Of a stretch of DNA of 64,000 nt, positions 1-12,468 are shown piece by piece (positions within the stretch are counted from its first letter, which is position 1; each line of letters begins with the position of its first letter). The DNA is from Solanum dulcamara (lineage: Eukaryota; Streptophyta; Magnoliopsida; Solanales; Solanaceae). The notes under the pieces are model-generated. The model was not told where the DNA came from. It did not search any database and was given only the letters and a program-made list of their open reading frames with translations. The stretch is from the NCBI RefSeq assembly GCF_947179165.1, contig NC_077237.1, positions 57,432,023-57,496,022 of the forward strand, in the 5' to 3' direction. Both the position numbers and the translations under genes were made by a program.

Positions 1-790
1 GATAGCTGGGTTACCACTTCTATCATGGGTTCAGTTCTCAGAGGCCTTTCTAGCTCGGTACATCCCAAAGAGAATCAAGGATGAATTCTAGGATCAGTTT
101 ACTTGGTTACAGCAGGGTGAAATGACAGTGGTCGAGTATGAGGACAAATTTCACCAGCTATACAGACATGCTACTATGATTCTACCTACTGAAGAGGATA
201 AGGTACGATGTTTTATATACGGATTGAGGCCCTACCTGAGGATGGAGACCGAGCACTTGGTTTCTATGGACTTCTCTTTTCTGGATGTGGTGGATCATGC
301 CCGCACCATAGAGATTATTTATTGCCATGCCCAAGGGACAGTGATGACAGACCCAGGCATTAGGGTAGCTGTAGTGGGTCTCATTCTAGGGCCATGAGAT
401 TTATGACAGGCCCCACTAGGTAATAACAGGGTCAGTCCAGCCAGCCAGTTTAGGCTGCCCTGCAAGCAGCTGAGGATAGTCAACCCTATTTGGGGGGTTC
501 CATCGTAGGGCAGATCTTGAGGATCAAGTTCTCTTTCTTCCTATCACGGATGAGTCATCACAAGCTGCTCAACTTCAGGTTGTTTTGATTGTAGCTCACT
601 GAAGCACTGGGCTTTAGAGTTCCAAGTTAGGCTAAACCATTTGCAACAGTGCTATCTCTAACATGAGGTAGAGATCAGGGTCAGATCCATAGTGATGTCT
701 AGTAGAGTGTTCGGGAAGGTCCCCTGGGTGGCAGGGCAGATGGATATGGGGAGGCCGATAGGGACATTTCTATGCTGCTCTAGTGAGGGA
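1..790 (+). pseudogene. gag: Element A gag remnant (Ty3/Gypsy chromovirus), truncated by window start
   Basis: This is the capsid region of an LTR retrotransposon, which would form the cytoplasmic particle around the element RNA. The best open stretch is 122-397; it reads as a retrotransposon gag domain, with EYEDKFHQLYRHA followed by VRCFIYGLRPYL, the usual 'sEYaaeFeeL...F..GL' layout. Upstream sequence in the window (1-121) continues the same domain but contains a TAG. After 397 the frame shifts and the zinc-knuckle part (about 400-790) is too decayed to read. The 5' LTR and gag start lie left of the window. The pol remnants of the same element follow directly. The assignment to gag is firm; no functional product is possible. 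Confidence 0.8.
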
Positions 791-1500
791 AAAAGGCCGA
801 GGCATCAGATGATGTCATTATAGGTACTGTCCTTATTTAACCCAGGTTCCACGTATTCTTATATGTCTATATATTTTGCTCCTCGTCTAGGCATTTTTAT
901 GAGTTACTTGAGATGTTGTTACATGTTTCGACCCTGGTAGAGGATTTTTTAGTAGTGGATCAGGTTTGTAGATCTTGTATGGTGACTATTAAATAGTATG
1001 AGATTCGAGCAGATATTATTTTATTTGATATGCTGGAGTTCAATATTTTTCTGGGAATGGATTGGCTATCCCCTCACCATGCAGTTTTAGACTATTATGC
1101 CAAGACTGTTACATTATCCAAGTCTTGCATTCCCTCAGTCTTGTGGCAGGGTGCTTATAGTCTCTCCTTGATTAGGATCATATCCTTTATACGGGCATGG
1201 TGGCTAGTTACGTCCGGGTGTTTGGTGTACTTATCAGATGTCCGTGAAGTGTCCAGCGAGGCCCCTTCTATCTATTATGTTCCTGTAGTTCGGGAGTTTA
1301 TTGATGTCTTCCCTAGTGATCTATCTGGCCTACCCCCAGAGAGATATTGAATATTCTATAGATTTGGAGCCAGGCACTAAGCCCATTTCTATACCACCTT
1401 ACCATATGGCCCCCACAGAGCTTAAAGAGCTCAGTGTGCAACTTGAGGACCTCCTAAGTAAGGGATTTATTTGTGCGAGTGTATCGCCATAGGGTGCCCC
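791..1500 (+). pseudogene. pol: Element A aspartic protease remnant and linker to RT
   Basis: This is the protease that would cleave the gag-pol polyprotein. The active-site region at about 830-880 reads LFNPGSTYSYMS; the family has Asp where this copy has Asn (codon 839-841), so the catalytic residue is gone. The C-terminal protease hallmark FLGMDWLSPHHAVLDY is at about 1045-1100, in a different frame from the active site, which shows a frameshift between them. The linker that follows ([20 protein letters not shown], then [16 protein letters not shown] at about 1360-1410) is typical of plant chromovirus pol just ahead of RT. It is broken by a frame change near 1340 and a TAG at about 1490. 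Confidence 0.8.
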
Positions 1501-2640
1501 ATCTTATTTATTAAGAAGTAGGATGGTACTATGCAGATATTTGTTGATTACAAGAAATTGAACAAGGTGATGGTGAAAAACCGTTAACCCATGCCTCGTA
1601 TCAATGATCTGTTTGATAGGCTTTAGGGTGCTGCTGTGTTTTCTAAGATTGACCTGAGGTCCGGCTACCACCAGTTGTGGATTAGAGTTGCTGAAATTCC
1701 TAAGACTATTTTTCGAGATTGTTATGGCCATTATGAGTTCCTTGTGATGTCTTTTGGTCTTACTAATGCCCCCACAGATTTTATGGACCTTATGAATCGA
1801 GTATTCAGGACTTATCTTAACTTCTTTGTGATTGTATTCATCGATGATATACTGTTATACTAGTGGAGTGGAGAGGAGAACACGCAGCATTTGAGGGTTG
1901 TTCTCCAAACTTTAAGTGATCATCAACTTTATGTTAAATTCTCAAAGTGCGAGTTTTGGTTGGAGTCTGTGGCATTTGTTTGACACATGGTGTCCAAGGA
2001 AGGTATCATGGTAGATTCGATAAAGATTGAGGCTATTAATGGTTGAGCTAGGCCCATGTCTTTTACAGAGGTTTAGAGCTTCATTAGATTGGCTGGTTAT
2101 TACAGGCGCTTCATCGAGGGTTTCTATACTATTGCAGCCTATTGACCCATTTGACCTATTAGGATGTTTCCTTTGTGTGTTCCGAGGAGTGTGAGATGAG
2201 TTTTTGGAAGCTCAAGGAGTTTCTTACCACCACTCCCATTCTGATTCTTCCTAGTGAGGGAGAGAGCTTTTTAGTATATTTTGATGCTTTGGGTGTAGGT
2301 CTTGGGTGTTTTCTGATGCAGCGGGTCTGAGTTATTGCTTATGCTTCCAGACAACTAAGAACACACAAGCGCAACTACCCCACTCATGATTTATATTTGG
2401 CGGCGGTAGTTTTTGTGCTCAAGATGTAGAGGCACTACTTATACAGGGTCCATTGTAAGATATATATAGATCACTGCAGCCTACAGTACATTATGAATTA
2501 GAGGGACGTTAATTCTAAATAGCCTTGCTGGATTGAGCTCTTAGCAGATCATGACATTTTTATCCTCTACCATCCAAGGAAGTCAAATGTAGTAGCAGAT
2601 ATGTTGAGCCTGAAGGCGGGGAGTATGGGTAATTTAGCTT
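1501..2640 (+). pseudogene. pol: Element A reverse transcriptase and RNase H remnant
   Basis: RT would copy element RNA into DNA and RNase H would remove the RNA strand. The clearest stretch is 1636-1863, with [22 protein letters not shown] and the catalytic box FIDDILLY, both Asp codons (1843-1848) present. Earlier RT sequence (VDYKKLNKV, about 1540-1570) and later sequence ([20 protein letters not shown]) are recognisable but carry TAG and TGA stops. The RNase H part (about 2170-2620) shows [19 protein letters not shown] and the terminal SNVVADMLSLK motif, again with stops. Several stops sit where relatives have Gln or Trp. Non-functional. Confidence 0.85.
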
Positions 2641-4200
2641 ACTTTCCTTCTGTGGAGAAACCTGTAGCCTTGTACATCCAGTCTTTGGCTAATGACTGGT
2701 CAGGTTGGACATCTCAGATTTTGGACCAATTTTGGCATTTTTTGGAGCTCGGTCATCTTTATTAGATCAGATTTATGGCCGACAGTTTGAGGATAGAGCA
2801 TTGGTAGAGCTCTAAGAGTTGGTATTGCAAGGCAACGGCGAAGAAGCTTCTATAGATTCAGATGGGGTACTTTGGTTTAATGGTCGCCTTTGTGTTCCCA
2901 GAGTTATAGACTTTATTTAGTTGATTCTACTCAAGGCCTATGATTCCAGGTACTCTATTCATTCTGGCACTGCAAAGATGTATCGGGATTTGCAATACCA
3001 TTACTGGTAGTGTGGAATGAGGAGAGATATAACAGAGTATGTATCCCATTGTTTGAGTTGCCAGCAGGTTAAGGCAGAGCATCAATGGCTTGGTAGAGTG
3101 TTTTAGAGGTTGCCCATTATCGAGTTGAAATAGGAGAGGATTACTATAGACTTTGTGATGGGATTACCTCAAACACCCAGAGGTAAGGATGGTATTTGGG
3201 TCACCGTTGATCGATTGACTAAGTCAGCACACTTCCTATCGGTACGGTCCACTTTCACTATAGAGCGTCGAACTTTGATCTATATTTAGGAGGTGGTCCC
3301 TCTTTATGGGGTACTGATGTCCATTATATCAGATAGGGCATCTTAGTTTATTTCCAATTTCTGCAGAGCCTTTCATAGACAGTTGGGCACCCGAGTTGAT
3401 CTTAGCACTATATTTTATCCACTGGTCAGAGCATATAATTTAGGTTTTTGAGGATATGCTGCGAGCTTGTGTAATGGATTTTAAGGGTTATTAGGAGTAG
3501 TACATTACTTTTGCATAGTTTTCATACAATAACAATTACCACTCTAATATTCAGATGGCCCCATTCGAGGCCTCATATGGTAGGCTTATCACACTCCGAT
3601 TAGCTAGTTTGAGTCTTCATAGCCTAGGCCACACAATACCGATTTACTTTAGGATGCGTTAGTCAGGGTTTGGGTTATTCAGGATAGGTTGAGTACAACT
3701 TAGAGTAGGCACCAGAGTTATGTTGATTGCAAGAGTCTGGAGATCGGGTGTTCTTACGAGTGTCTCTTTTGAAGGGCATGATAAGATTTGGTAGGCGGGG
3801 TAAGCTTTGCCCCAGGTATATTAGGCCTTTTGAGATTATGAGGAGAGTTAGAGAGATTGCTTATGAGCTCGCGTTGCCTCCAGCATTTTGAGCTATACAC
3901 CTTGTTTTCCATATTTCTATGTTGCGCTAGTACATCCCAGATGAGTCCTACGTACTTCAGTATGATTTTGTTGAGTTGGATGATCACCTCACTTTTTTTG
4001 AGGAGCTAATTTCCATTCTAGCCAAAGATGTTCGCCAGCTTTGTTAAGGTTCATCCGCGTGGTTAAGGTCTAGTAGAACCACCATCCGATCAAGGAGGTT
4101 ACCTAGGAAACCAAGCAAGTGATAAAGGAGTTGTTCCCCATCTTATTTGAGTCTCCAGGTATATCCTTGTCCTTACTTTCGCGGACAAAATTTCTTTTAG
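2641..4200 (+). pseudogene. pol: Element A integrase and chromodomain remnant
   Basis: The integrase would insert element cDNA into the genome. The HHCC zinc region is at about 2950-3065 (MYRDLQYHYW, then CLSCQQVKAEH). The catalytic core runs about 3130-3600. Asp codons at 3149-3151 (TIDFVMGLP) and 3332-3334 (IISDRAS) are retained, and a GAG at 3429-3431 is the likely catalytic Glu, but it is in a shifted frame. The C-terminal part has the motif around 3770-3920, and a chromodomain-like end lies about 3980-4150, also frame-shifted. The chromodomain places A in the chromovirus branch; in that family it directs integration to marked chromatin. At least ten in-frame stops are visible. Confidence 0.82.
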
Positions 4201-6289
4201 TACTGGATGTAGTAATGAACTTCTAAGTCATTTTCCTAATACTGCTTCCATTTTGTCATTTAGAGCATTCCTATAGTGTCCCCAGGTCATTTATGACCTG
4301 CTAGCACTAGTAGCTTGCTCACCTGGTCGTTCATTTGGGTTTCAGACCCGTTTCCCTATTTTAGAGCTTTTATAATTTGAAAAGTTGATTTTAGTCATAA
4401 TGTCAAGAAAACAACCTCTAAATGGATGTCTGGCGGTTCCATTAGCTCGATAATGGAAAAATTAGGTTAGTCGAATGGTCAACATGATTATCGAGGCAAT
4501 CGGTACAAGTTTCGGGCCATTTGGCACTTTTCCCTTTGAAATTTAGCCTATGGTTGACATTGGTCAATATTCTTGGAAAATATGCTCGATGAAAATTCTA
4601 ATAACGCGATTATCTCCAAAATGTCAAGTTTGGTCTAGAATGATCCTTCGTTAGCTTCCCGAGGCTTCCAGTCTAATCCCACGGCCCGTTGTGGAATTTT
4701 ACTAAAAATGGCCCTTGGTTTTGCGACCTACTTGTAGTCATAATGGCATCGTTCCATTAAATTCGAAATATTGAATTTTGTGGGGTAGCATATCTCGTTT
4801 GCACACATGGTATTTTGAACAAATTTCGAGCACCCCATCAGAGTATTTGAACTTGGTGGATATTAGCTTTTCAGCTGATAACAAGGGATGCCAAGTTTCT
4901 TCTCCATGATCGTGGGCCCTTCGCCACGTTTATGGGGCCTGGACCATGTTTATGGAGGTGTCTCTTTTGTCTCTATGTTCGCAAAGGCAAAACTTCCTGA
5001 CCTCCGCGTTCGCGGGCCAATTAGGCCGAGTTCACGGAGGCCAAAACCTTGGTCTTCTAATAAAAGATCAAGGATGAACTCAGCATTATTCCCTAACTTC
5101 AAACATCGATTTATCCTCCATATGTCAACCAAAATTTGGTAACCCAAGGTCTAAATTCAAGGGAATTACGTGGGGAATCCATTGGTAAGCTCAGAAACTT
5201 GTTGGACTTGTTAATTTAGCTGTTGCTTTTAGTGTTTTAGGAAATGAAATTGTGCGAATTTTAGAGGTTTGTAACTTGGCCATCTTAGCTCCATTTTTAG
5301 CACTTCTTGAAGCTAAGTGGTGAGTGTTTCCTCAAGGAATGGCATAGTATGGTTAGTTTGGGTCATGTAGGTTTCATTTTTGAGAAATTACTGTTGATGC
5401 TGCCTTATTCATCCTTTTAGCTTGAACTGTGGGAATTTTATTGAATAATCGATTTATGTTATTTTCCGACCCAGATTGTTTTTTAAATTAATCCTTGAGC
5501 TTGGGGTTCTGTTTTGGTTTAGTTTTAGGGTCAACTTCGAAATTCCGAATACAAGTCCCATATTTCCTATTTTAGACCCCAAAATTGGTTCGTCTCTAAA
5601 AAATTGAAAAATTAGTGTCTAAACTACCTTAACAAAGTTTTGATTCTATTTTTAACAGTGTGGCAGTGTTCTAAGGCTGTTCAGAAAGGATAGCTCCGTC
5701 ACTATAATTTGGAGCGCATGTGTTCAGCCTACAGCTAGGCTGTGGCTTTCCCTTCCTTAGATTGAGCTAGAAATTGAAAGCATGTTGATATTGTTGGAAC
5801 TTGGGTTGGGTAACATATTTTTATATCTTAGGCTTAGAAATCATGTTTAGGCTTTCATTAGGTTTTTTGGGTAATTGGAAGCATATGATCCTTTCCGTTA
5901 TTTGTTAGTCTTGTAAGAGGACTTGAATGCTTATGATTTTGAAATTTTGGAGCATGTTGTCCTTCGTATAGGTTGTGAACTTGATTTAGTTTCCCTGGCA
6001 TCGCTCCAGCGGACTTAGATACTTGTAGAATGGTATAGCAGGCTAGTGCCTGGTAGTTTAGCGTTACCTAGGCGGTGTCCATGCTTTTACGAATAACCTT
6101 ATCCAGAACTCATTATGATGGAGACCTTCAAGATGCATTTGTGATACTAGACTTTTTGATCATTTTGTTTTGGCTATGGTTCAATATTTGGTGGTTTATC
6201 AGTTGATTCACTATGGAGATTATTTTCCTTAAGTATTGGCATCTAGTTGGAAAAGAGAATGATCGACACCCTCGAATACATTATCTGCT

Positions 6290-6571
6290 AGCATCCGAGT
6301 ACCCAGTCCCAACCTCCGGTCTGAGATTCCCTTAGGGAGCATTTGGGTAGCTAGTCTTAGCCTTTACCAACATGCTAGTATGGTGAGCATTTGGGTACCC
6401 AGTCTCGGCCTCGACCATACCAACGTATTCAGGCAACCATCTGGGTTCTAGGCCCGTCCATGATCATTTTGACATCTCAGGCAAGCATCCAGGTTCCAGT
6501 CCCGGCCTTTACCATATTGGGAACTTGGGCGAGCATCTAGGTAGCCACTCCCGGCCTCGACCCCTAGAGTG
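6290..6571 (+). repeat. ~48-bp imperfect tandem repeat in the A LTR, about 5.8 copies
   Basis: Units start with variants of AGCATTTGGGTA / AGCATCCGAGTA and continue with CCAGTCNCGGCCT-like sequence. By count the units are 48, 48, 49, 48, 49 and about 40 bp. They have diverged strongly from each other (roughly 60-75 % by eye), so the array is old. It is an internal minisatellite of the LTR, not a separate element. Confidence 0.75.
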
Positions 6572-6768
6572 TTCATAGGTAAATGATTCTTGGAGATTTT
6601 AGTTCGGAAATGCCACGGTTCTTCAAATCTTGGCCTCACAGATTCTTGACTCCTAGCCTTGGTAGTTGTAGCTATTATTTGTAGCTAATGGGCTTATGGG
6701 GGTTCGTCTGGGTTTTTATTTAAACTTGCGCATAAGATTCCCAACTGGGCTTATGGGGGCCTTGCTGG

Positions 6769-6773
6769 GTATA
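6769..6773. repeat. Target-site duplication GTATA, left copy (element B)
   Basis: GTATA directly precedes the TGTTACACCCC start of B and recurs at 27321-27325 directly after the B end GGGTCGTGACA. Five-base duplications are the normal Ty3/Gypsy integration footprint. Joining the two flanks restores a continuous A LTR. Confidence 0.85.
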
Positions 6774-9251
6774 TGTTACACCCCACACTCTTGAGCTTAG
6801 AATGCTTCCTAAGCTTCCTAGAAGTTATCATGTGAGTCGGATAATTTCTACACTATCAAAAAACTCTAAGGAAAGAAGAATACGATACTCTATGAGAGGG
6901 AAGGTTGGAAATAAAGTGGTGAGAATCCGAAAAGGGTTGGAGGCCAAGAAATGAGTCGTAGGACTCGATTTACCTACGTAAGCTACTAATTTAGAAGTAT
7001 TATACACTTTAGCTACTTAAGGACATACCAAGCATACGTAGCACCGATTACATAGGCTCTTAAAAGAAGATGAGATTACGAATCCTCGAAGAAGAGAAGA
7101 GAAGGACATGTGGAAGCCTAGGAAGATGACATGTGGAAGCACCTCAAGAAATTAGGTGACACACCTACTTGGGGTCAAATAGGTAACCCACCTACTTGGG
7201 GTTGGGACCCACCGAGACACGTGGTAGCTCCTCATTGGTTGCATGGTTGAGGTAGCCCAATAAGGGCTTGAGACGTGTCAACCTTAGGGGATGACATGTG
7301 TCATCTCCTAAGGGCATATATATCTATTCTATTTGATGACTAAGTCATCATATTAAAACATTTCGAAGTTAGAAAATGAGAGAAAGCCAAAGGAAAACGT
7401 AGAAGAAATAAACATGGCAGCCACAGTTTTGAAGAATTAAAAGTAAGTTCTTCAATTTTTCTCCGTGAATTAATTATATACGGTGTTCCTCAACCACTTT
7501 ATATGTATATATGTATCTTACGATGTCTACGGAATCATCTTTTCAGCTTTATGCCTAGAAGAGTAAGAAAGAAGAAGAGAAAAATGCTAGGAACCAAAGA
7601 GAGAGGGCTACAGAGTTTGGGGCTGCCAAGGTAAGCCTACGACTTTGTCTCCGTGAATTAATTATTTGAGGTGTCTCACGGTCATATGATGGTGTTTTAT
7701 AACATAAAATTTCAATTTGGGGAGAGGAAAAGGGACACAAACAGTCCGCCCCATTTCAGCACATCAAGATGTTTTTGAGATGTAGTTTTGGCGAGTTTTG
7801 GCCAATTTCGGGTAAGGTAAGGTTTATCCTTTTAATTTGGACTTTATTGTGTTGTTATGGAGTGTGTTACACGTCCTATAGGTGGCTGGAAATGTGAAAA
7901 TGTCATAGAAATGCATGACGTTGAAGACAATCTAAATTGGAGTCGTTATAGTTAAATTGTCATCGAAGTAAAGTGTTGTGCTTGTGGTGTTCTGTTGCAG
8001 GTGTGTGGGGGTTTGTTGAAGGGCCTAAATTTTTTCTAAAAGGGGTGTGGGTGCTTCTGTTTTCAGCCACATGACCCCTCATTTCGTATAATTAAAGGTG
8101 TTGAAAAATAAAGTCTAGAAACCCTATTTTGGTATTGTAGTTTCGAGCGAGTCATATGGACTTTATGTTGTATATTGTTGGTGTGAATTTATTAAACATA
8201 TGCTTAAGGTTATTGTTTTTGGTTGGCTGTAGGTATTAGGGGTGTAATTGGAAATTCGAATAGGGCACATTATAGGGGAGATGCTGCCCGATTTTCGTTA
8301 ACGTCTTAACTAATTAAAGAACTAGTCAAGGAGATGAACAAGGAAATAGATTCCATGAATACTAAGGTACAACTTAAGATGATGGAAAGTCAAGAGTGGT
8401 TGATATTCGTATTAGTTCTGTGTTGAATAGGTTCAAAGGACGATGAGGCAAACGGGATAAAGAGTGAAGCTTTCTCTTGGCATGTTTTTGGCATAAGTAC
8501 GTAAAGCGATCTTTCTTTCCTTTTGGCATATCTTAGCGTTAAGTGAATTGTATGTGAAACTTGGGGATAATTCCATTCCCAGAACTCTAAGTACACCTCA
8601 TAACCCCTATCCACTGCTTAGTATTGGAACTTCTGTAAGAATTGAGTATTGCCTGTTAAGGCTTCTACGTGTCAAAAAGTGGTGTCTGGAAAGTTATCTC
8701 TCCTTTCTTTTGATAGGTACTTTGTATGAAAGTGAGTTTGTGATGTCATAATTGTTCACCGAGCTCCAGGATGGGCCGAATACGAAATATGTATAGGATG
8801 ACCACATGAAAGGAAGTACAGACTGTATAGAGCTTATTCTTTTTTTTATATTTTGGCATGTCTTAGTTGTAAGTGAAGTATGATATGAACTCTAGGGTAA
8901 CTCCACTCTTAGCATCTCCTATTTACTTTTGAATATTGAACTCTTGTAATAGTTGCACTAGTACCCTAGAAACTTCTATGTATTAAGGAGATAATGAATG
9001 TACGGGCTCCAAGCCTTAAACATCATATGATACTAAGTATTTCTGATTCCATAAATGATTTGGCCCTATGTAATACATGTCTAGGGTCCACGAGGTTAAA
9101 ATTGATATAACCCATAATGGCATTTAGAGGACACTCAGGATGACTACACCACTACTCGGGTCCTCAGGCAAAAGTTTAAGTTTCTTATTCTGTCGAGTCT
9201 CTGATAAAGATTTAAGTTGCATATAGTCTACTCGTGTATACTGTAACCCTT
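6774..9251 (+). repeat. Element B 5' LTR, first segment
   Basis: The LTR starts TGTTACACCCCACAC. It contains a TATA box at about 7315-7324, preceded by an ACGTGTC motif at about 7272 and GACATGTGTC at 7293-7302, the same arrangement as in LTRs C and H. The block TAGGGGAGATGCTGCCCG at about 8272-8290 is shared by every LTR of this family in the window. The short open frames here are LTR sequence without protein motifs. Element C begins at 9252. Confidence 0.85.
9247..9251. repeat. Target-site duplication CCCTT, left copy (element C)
   Basis: CCCTT precedes the C 5' LTR and recurs at 20713-20717 after the C 3' LTR. The inverted LTR copy at 23539-25260 shows the uninterrupted form of this site (GTAACCCTTCTTCTC when read on the minus strand near 24270), which confirms the empty site. 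Confidence 0.9.
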
Positions 9252-9742
9252 TGTTATACCCCATACTATCGTAGCTTGGAAGGTTCTTAAGCTTCTTGAC
9301 AGGTTCTTAAGCTTCTTAAAGGGTGCTTAAGCCTCTTAAAAGGTAGTCTAAAAGAGGTGTGAGTTGTTATACCCCACACCCTTGGGCTCAAAATATCTCT
9401 TAAGTTACTTAAAAGTTATCATTTGATCCGGACAATCCAAAATGTTATCAAACAACTTTAAGGAGGGGAGAATGTGACACCTTATAGTAGAGAAGGTTGG
9501 AAATAGAGTTATCAGAATCTGGAAGGAGTTGGAGGCCAAGTGATGGGTCGTAGGACTCGACTTATCTACGTAAACTACTAATTTATAAGTCTTACATACG
9601 TGAGTTATTTGATTACATACCAATCTTATCTAGCAAGGATTTCATAGGCTCTTAAAGTGAGACGAGATTACGAACCCACGAGGAAGAGAAAAAAAAGATG
9701 CGTGGCAGCCAATGAGGGAGTGACACATGGCAGCACCTCAAG

Positions 9743-9925
9743 CAAGCAGGTGACCCACCTGCTTGGGGTCAAGTAGGTGACCCACCTGCTTGGGGGAGGT
9801 GGGCCCCACTACCACGTGGCAGCCACTAATTGGCAGCATGTATGTGATGGCCCTAAGGAGGCTGAACACGTGTCACCTTTAGGGGATGACATGTTTCACC
9901 CCCTAGGAAGCATATATATACATAA
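9743..9925 (+). promoter_or_regulatory. LTR C promoter region: paired dyads, ACGTG motifs and TATA box
   Basis: Two dyads lie at 9744-9764 (arms AAGCAGGT and ACCTGCTT, spacer GACCC) and about 9771-9791 (AAGTAGGT and ACCTGCTT). They are followed by AACACGTGTC at 9865-9874 and GACATGTTTC at 9888-9897, and then by CATATATATACATAATA from 9911. The same order occurs in the 3' LTR (GACACGTGTC at 18375-18384, GACATGTGTC at 18398-18407, TATA from about 18423). CACGTG is the plant G-box core bound by bZIP/bHLH factors; its role here is inferred from position only. Confidence 0.6.
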
Positions 9926-11941
9926 TACATGACTCATAAGTCATTTCCTTGCTTAAAACATCAGCCAACCAAAGACCAAAAACCCTAGAACTAAAGGGAA
10001 AAGAGTGGCGGCCTAAGGGAAAAAAAATAGGTACGTCCCGATTTCGTTCCGTAAATTAATTTTCCAGAGTATACCACGATGTTACGGAGGTATTAATATT
10101 ATAAAATCATGGTTTGGAACACTACAAAATGGACAGCAAGCAGCCACGACATTTTAATCACGTTAGAAGAGTTTCTGAGGCAAGTATCGACTAGTTTTTG
10201 CCAACTTCGGGAAAGGTAAGTTCTTTTCTTTCGATTTGAAGTTTATGGTATTGTCATAGGGAATGTTACACATCTTTTATGTTACTGGAAGTGTGATAAG
10301 TTCATAGGAATGATCGATATTAGAAACAATCTAAATTGAAGTTGCTAAAGCTAAATTAAAGTCGAATAGTGGGTTGTGTTTATGATATGGTTGTGATGCT
10401 GCAGCTGCTGGTTGTGTGGTGGTGTATTCATGTTATGGAAAATTCCTTAAAAGAGGTATGGGTGCTTCTGGTTGCAGCAACCCGACCTTTCATTTCGTAT
10501 AATTAAAGATTTTGCAAAATGGAAACTAGAAACTCTATTTTGGTATCGTGGTTTCGAGCGAGTCGGTTGGAGTTTGTGTTGTAGAATGTTGATATGAATG
10601 GAATATATATACCTTGAAGGTAATATTTTTGGTTGGCTGTAGATATTAGGAGTGTAATTGGAAATTTGGACAGGGCATATTATAGGGGAGGTGCTGCTCG
10701 ATTTTCGTTAACTCTTTAACTAGTTAAAGAACTAATCGAGGAGGAGAGCGAAGAGTTGAGTTCTATGAATACTCATGTGTAACCTAAGGTGATGTACATC
10801 CAAGGGTTGTTAATATTCATGTTTCTTTTATCTTACTTAGTTTCAAAGGACGATAAGACAAACGGGATAAAAAGTAACCCGTAAGAGGTATGTAAAGCCT
10901 ATTCTTTCTCTTTCTTTTGGCATGTCGCAGAGGTAAGTAAAAAGTAATATGATCTCTAGAGTAATTCCATTCCTAAATGTCTCCTATTCTCTTCTGGATT
11001 GTGAACTCTCACTGTAGTTGAACTACTTTCCTCGAACTTACTATATGTTAAACAGACAATGAATATACAGATTTCTAATCGGAAAGACTATATGACTACA
11101 TGTACTCTGAAATCCTTAAGCAGTTAGAAATACTTTGGTATGTACCTAAGGACCCCGAGATGTTAATTAATATAGTCCTAATGGCCTTCAGAGGGCACTT
11201 GAGCTGATCATATTACCACACTGATTCTCAGACGCTAGTTCAGCCTTCATACACTGTCGAGTATCCGATAACGATTTAAACTGCATATAGTTACTCACTA
11301 CTCTACTCGTGTATATTGTAACACTTCTTTCACCGTGTCCTAGACGGGAATAGTAATCGTGTATAATTCACTGTATTTTCCACCTAGCCCCTCACTAGAG
11401 GGCTGGGATACGTATGTGTATATATATATATATAATGATGTATTGTAATAAGGTGGGATGGCGCTGGGTTGTGATGATCTTACAGGTGTATCCACTGGAC
11501 CCCTGATAGGACCGACTATATGATATAATTTGAACATGCATGTTTTTATGATTTAAAGAGTATAGGTACAGAGGCTTCTTTTATAATGTATTGGATTTCC
11601 TACTTCTCCGCTTTAAATATATTTCCAGTTATGCTATGTTATGTTTTACACACTTAGTACATTTGTCGTACTGAACCCTTTTCTCGAGGGGCTGCATTCA
11701 TGCCTGCAGGTACAGGTACACAGTTTGGAGATCCGCCAGCATAGGAGTCCCACTCAGCGGTCCAGAAGTGCTCCATTGTGCTGGAGCCTGATTTTGGGTA
11801 CTAAACCTTGATGTGTATGTTAGTTTTGTTCACGGGTATGGCGGGGGCCCTTTCCCGCCTTATGTTACTGTCCTTCTTACTCTTAGAGGTCTGTGGATAT
11901 GGATGTGGGTTGTACATAAGTGGGTTTTGTGTGTATATAAG

Positions 11942-12018
11942 TTGTATATGAACTGTATATGAGTTGTATATGAGCTGTAGATGGATTGTATATGAGTGGT
12001 ATATGAGTTGCATATGCG
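11942..12018 (+). repeat. 11-bp tandem repeat (TTGTATATGAG)x7 in LTR C
   Basis: Seven 11-bp units, variants of TTGTATATGAG, run without gaps. The equivalent array is in the 3' LTR at about 20385-20461. The repeat was part of the LTR before insertion. Confidence 0.85.
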
Positions 12019-12273
12019 TGTATGTACAGCTGTGTTCATATGAATTATGATTTGGGGAGTTCCCTATGTTAGGGAGGTCTCGTCGGCTCATATATATGTG
12101 TATTATGGAACGACCCTATAAGTTACAACAGCCTTGTTGGCTTGTATGTTTTCTTACCTGTTAGTGTATTTTAAGTATAAACAGGAGTCGGGTTATGTAT
12201 AAGTGGCAGGGGTACACATGTTTGTCCATTTTGGGCACCCATCATGGCCTACGGGGTTGGGTCATGACAGAAG

Positions 12274-12285
12274 TGGTATCAGAGC
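12274..12285 (+). other. Primer-binding site of element C (tRNA-iMet)
   Basis: TGGTATCAGAGC lies four bases after the 5' LTR end. It is the standard plant primer site complementary to the 3' end of initiator tRNA-Met, used to start minus-strand cDNA synthesis. Confidence 0.95.
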
Positions 12286-12468
12286 AGTTCTTTCTTGGAG
12301 TGTCCACAGATCGTGTGTAGTAAAGGCTTGTTTATCGGTGTGTTGTGCACTACATCTATAAACAAGAGGCTATAGAGCATTTAGGATATTGTCTTTCTTT
12401 TTTTAGATCGTGCAATAGAGCTATGTCTTATGATGACCTTTCATTAACCTACCATTGTGTTTGCAGTA

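Larger units (their letters stand above)
4208..6773 (+). repeat. Element A 3' LTR, first segment (split by element B)
   Basis: The LTR begins at TGTAGTAATGA directly after the decayed chromodomain region. The same start (TGTTGTAATGACC) is found on the minus strand at the corresponding place in element D, which supports the boundary. The segment is non-coding. A region near 5640-5700 containing 'aacagtgtggcagtgttcta' matches the reverse complement of the D LTR near 50340-50400. It contains a ~48-bp tandem repeat (6290-6571). The LTR is interrupted at 6773/6774 by element B and resumes at 27326. Start position is uncertain by a few bases because the polypurine tract is decayed. Confidence 0.8.
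9252..12269 (+). repeat. Element C 5' LTR (3018 bp)
   Basis: Begins TGTTATACCCC and ends GGGTCATGACA. It carries a TATA box (9912-9925), two dyad repeats upstream of it, and an 11-bp tandem repeat near its 3' end (11942-12018). It keeps about 65-70 bp (about 11227-11295) that the 3' LTR lacks. No protein-coding content; short open frames are shadows. Confidence 0.92.
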
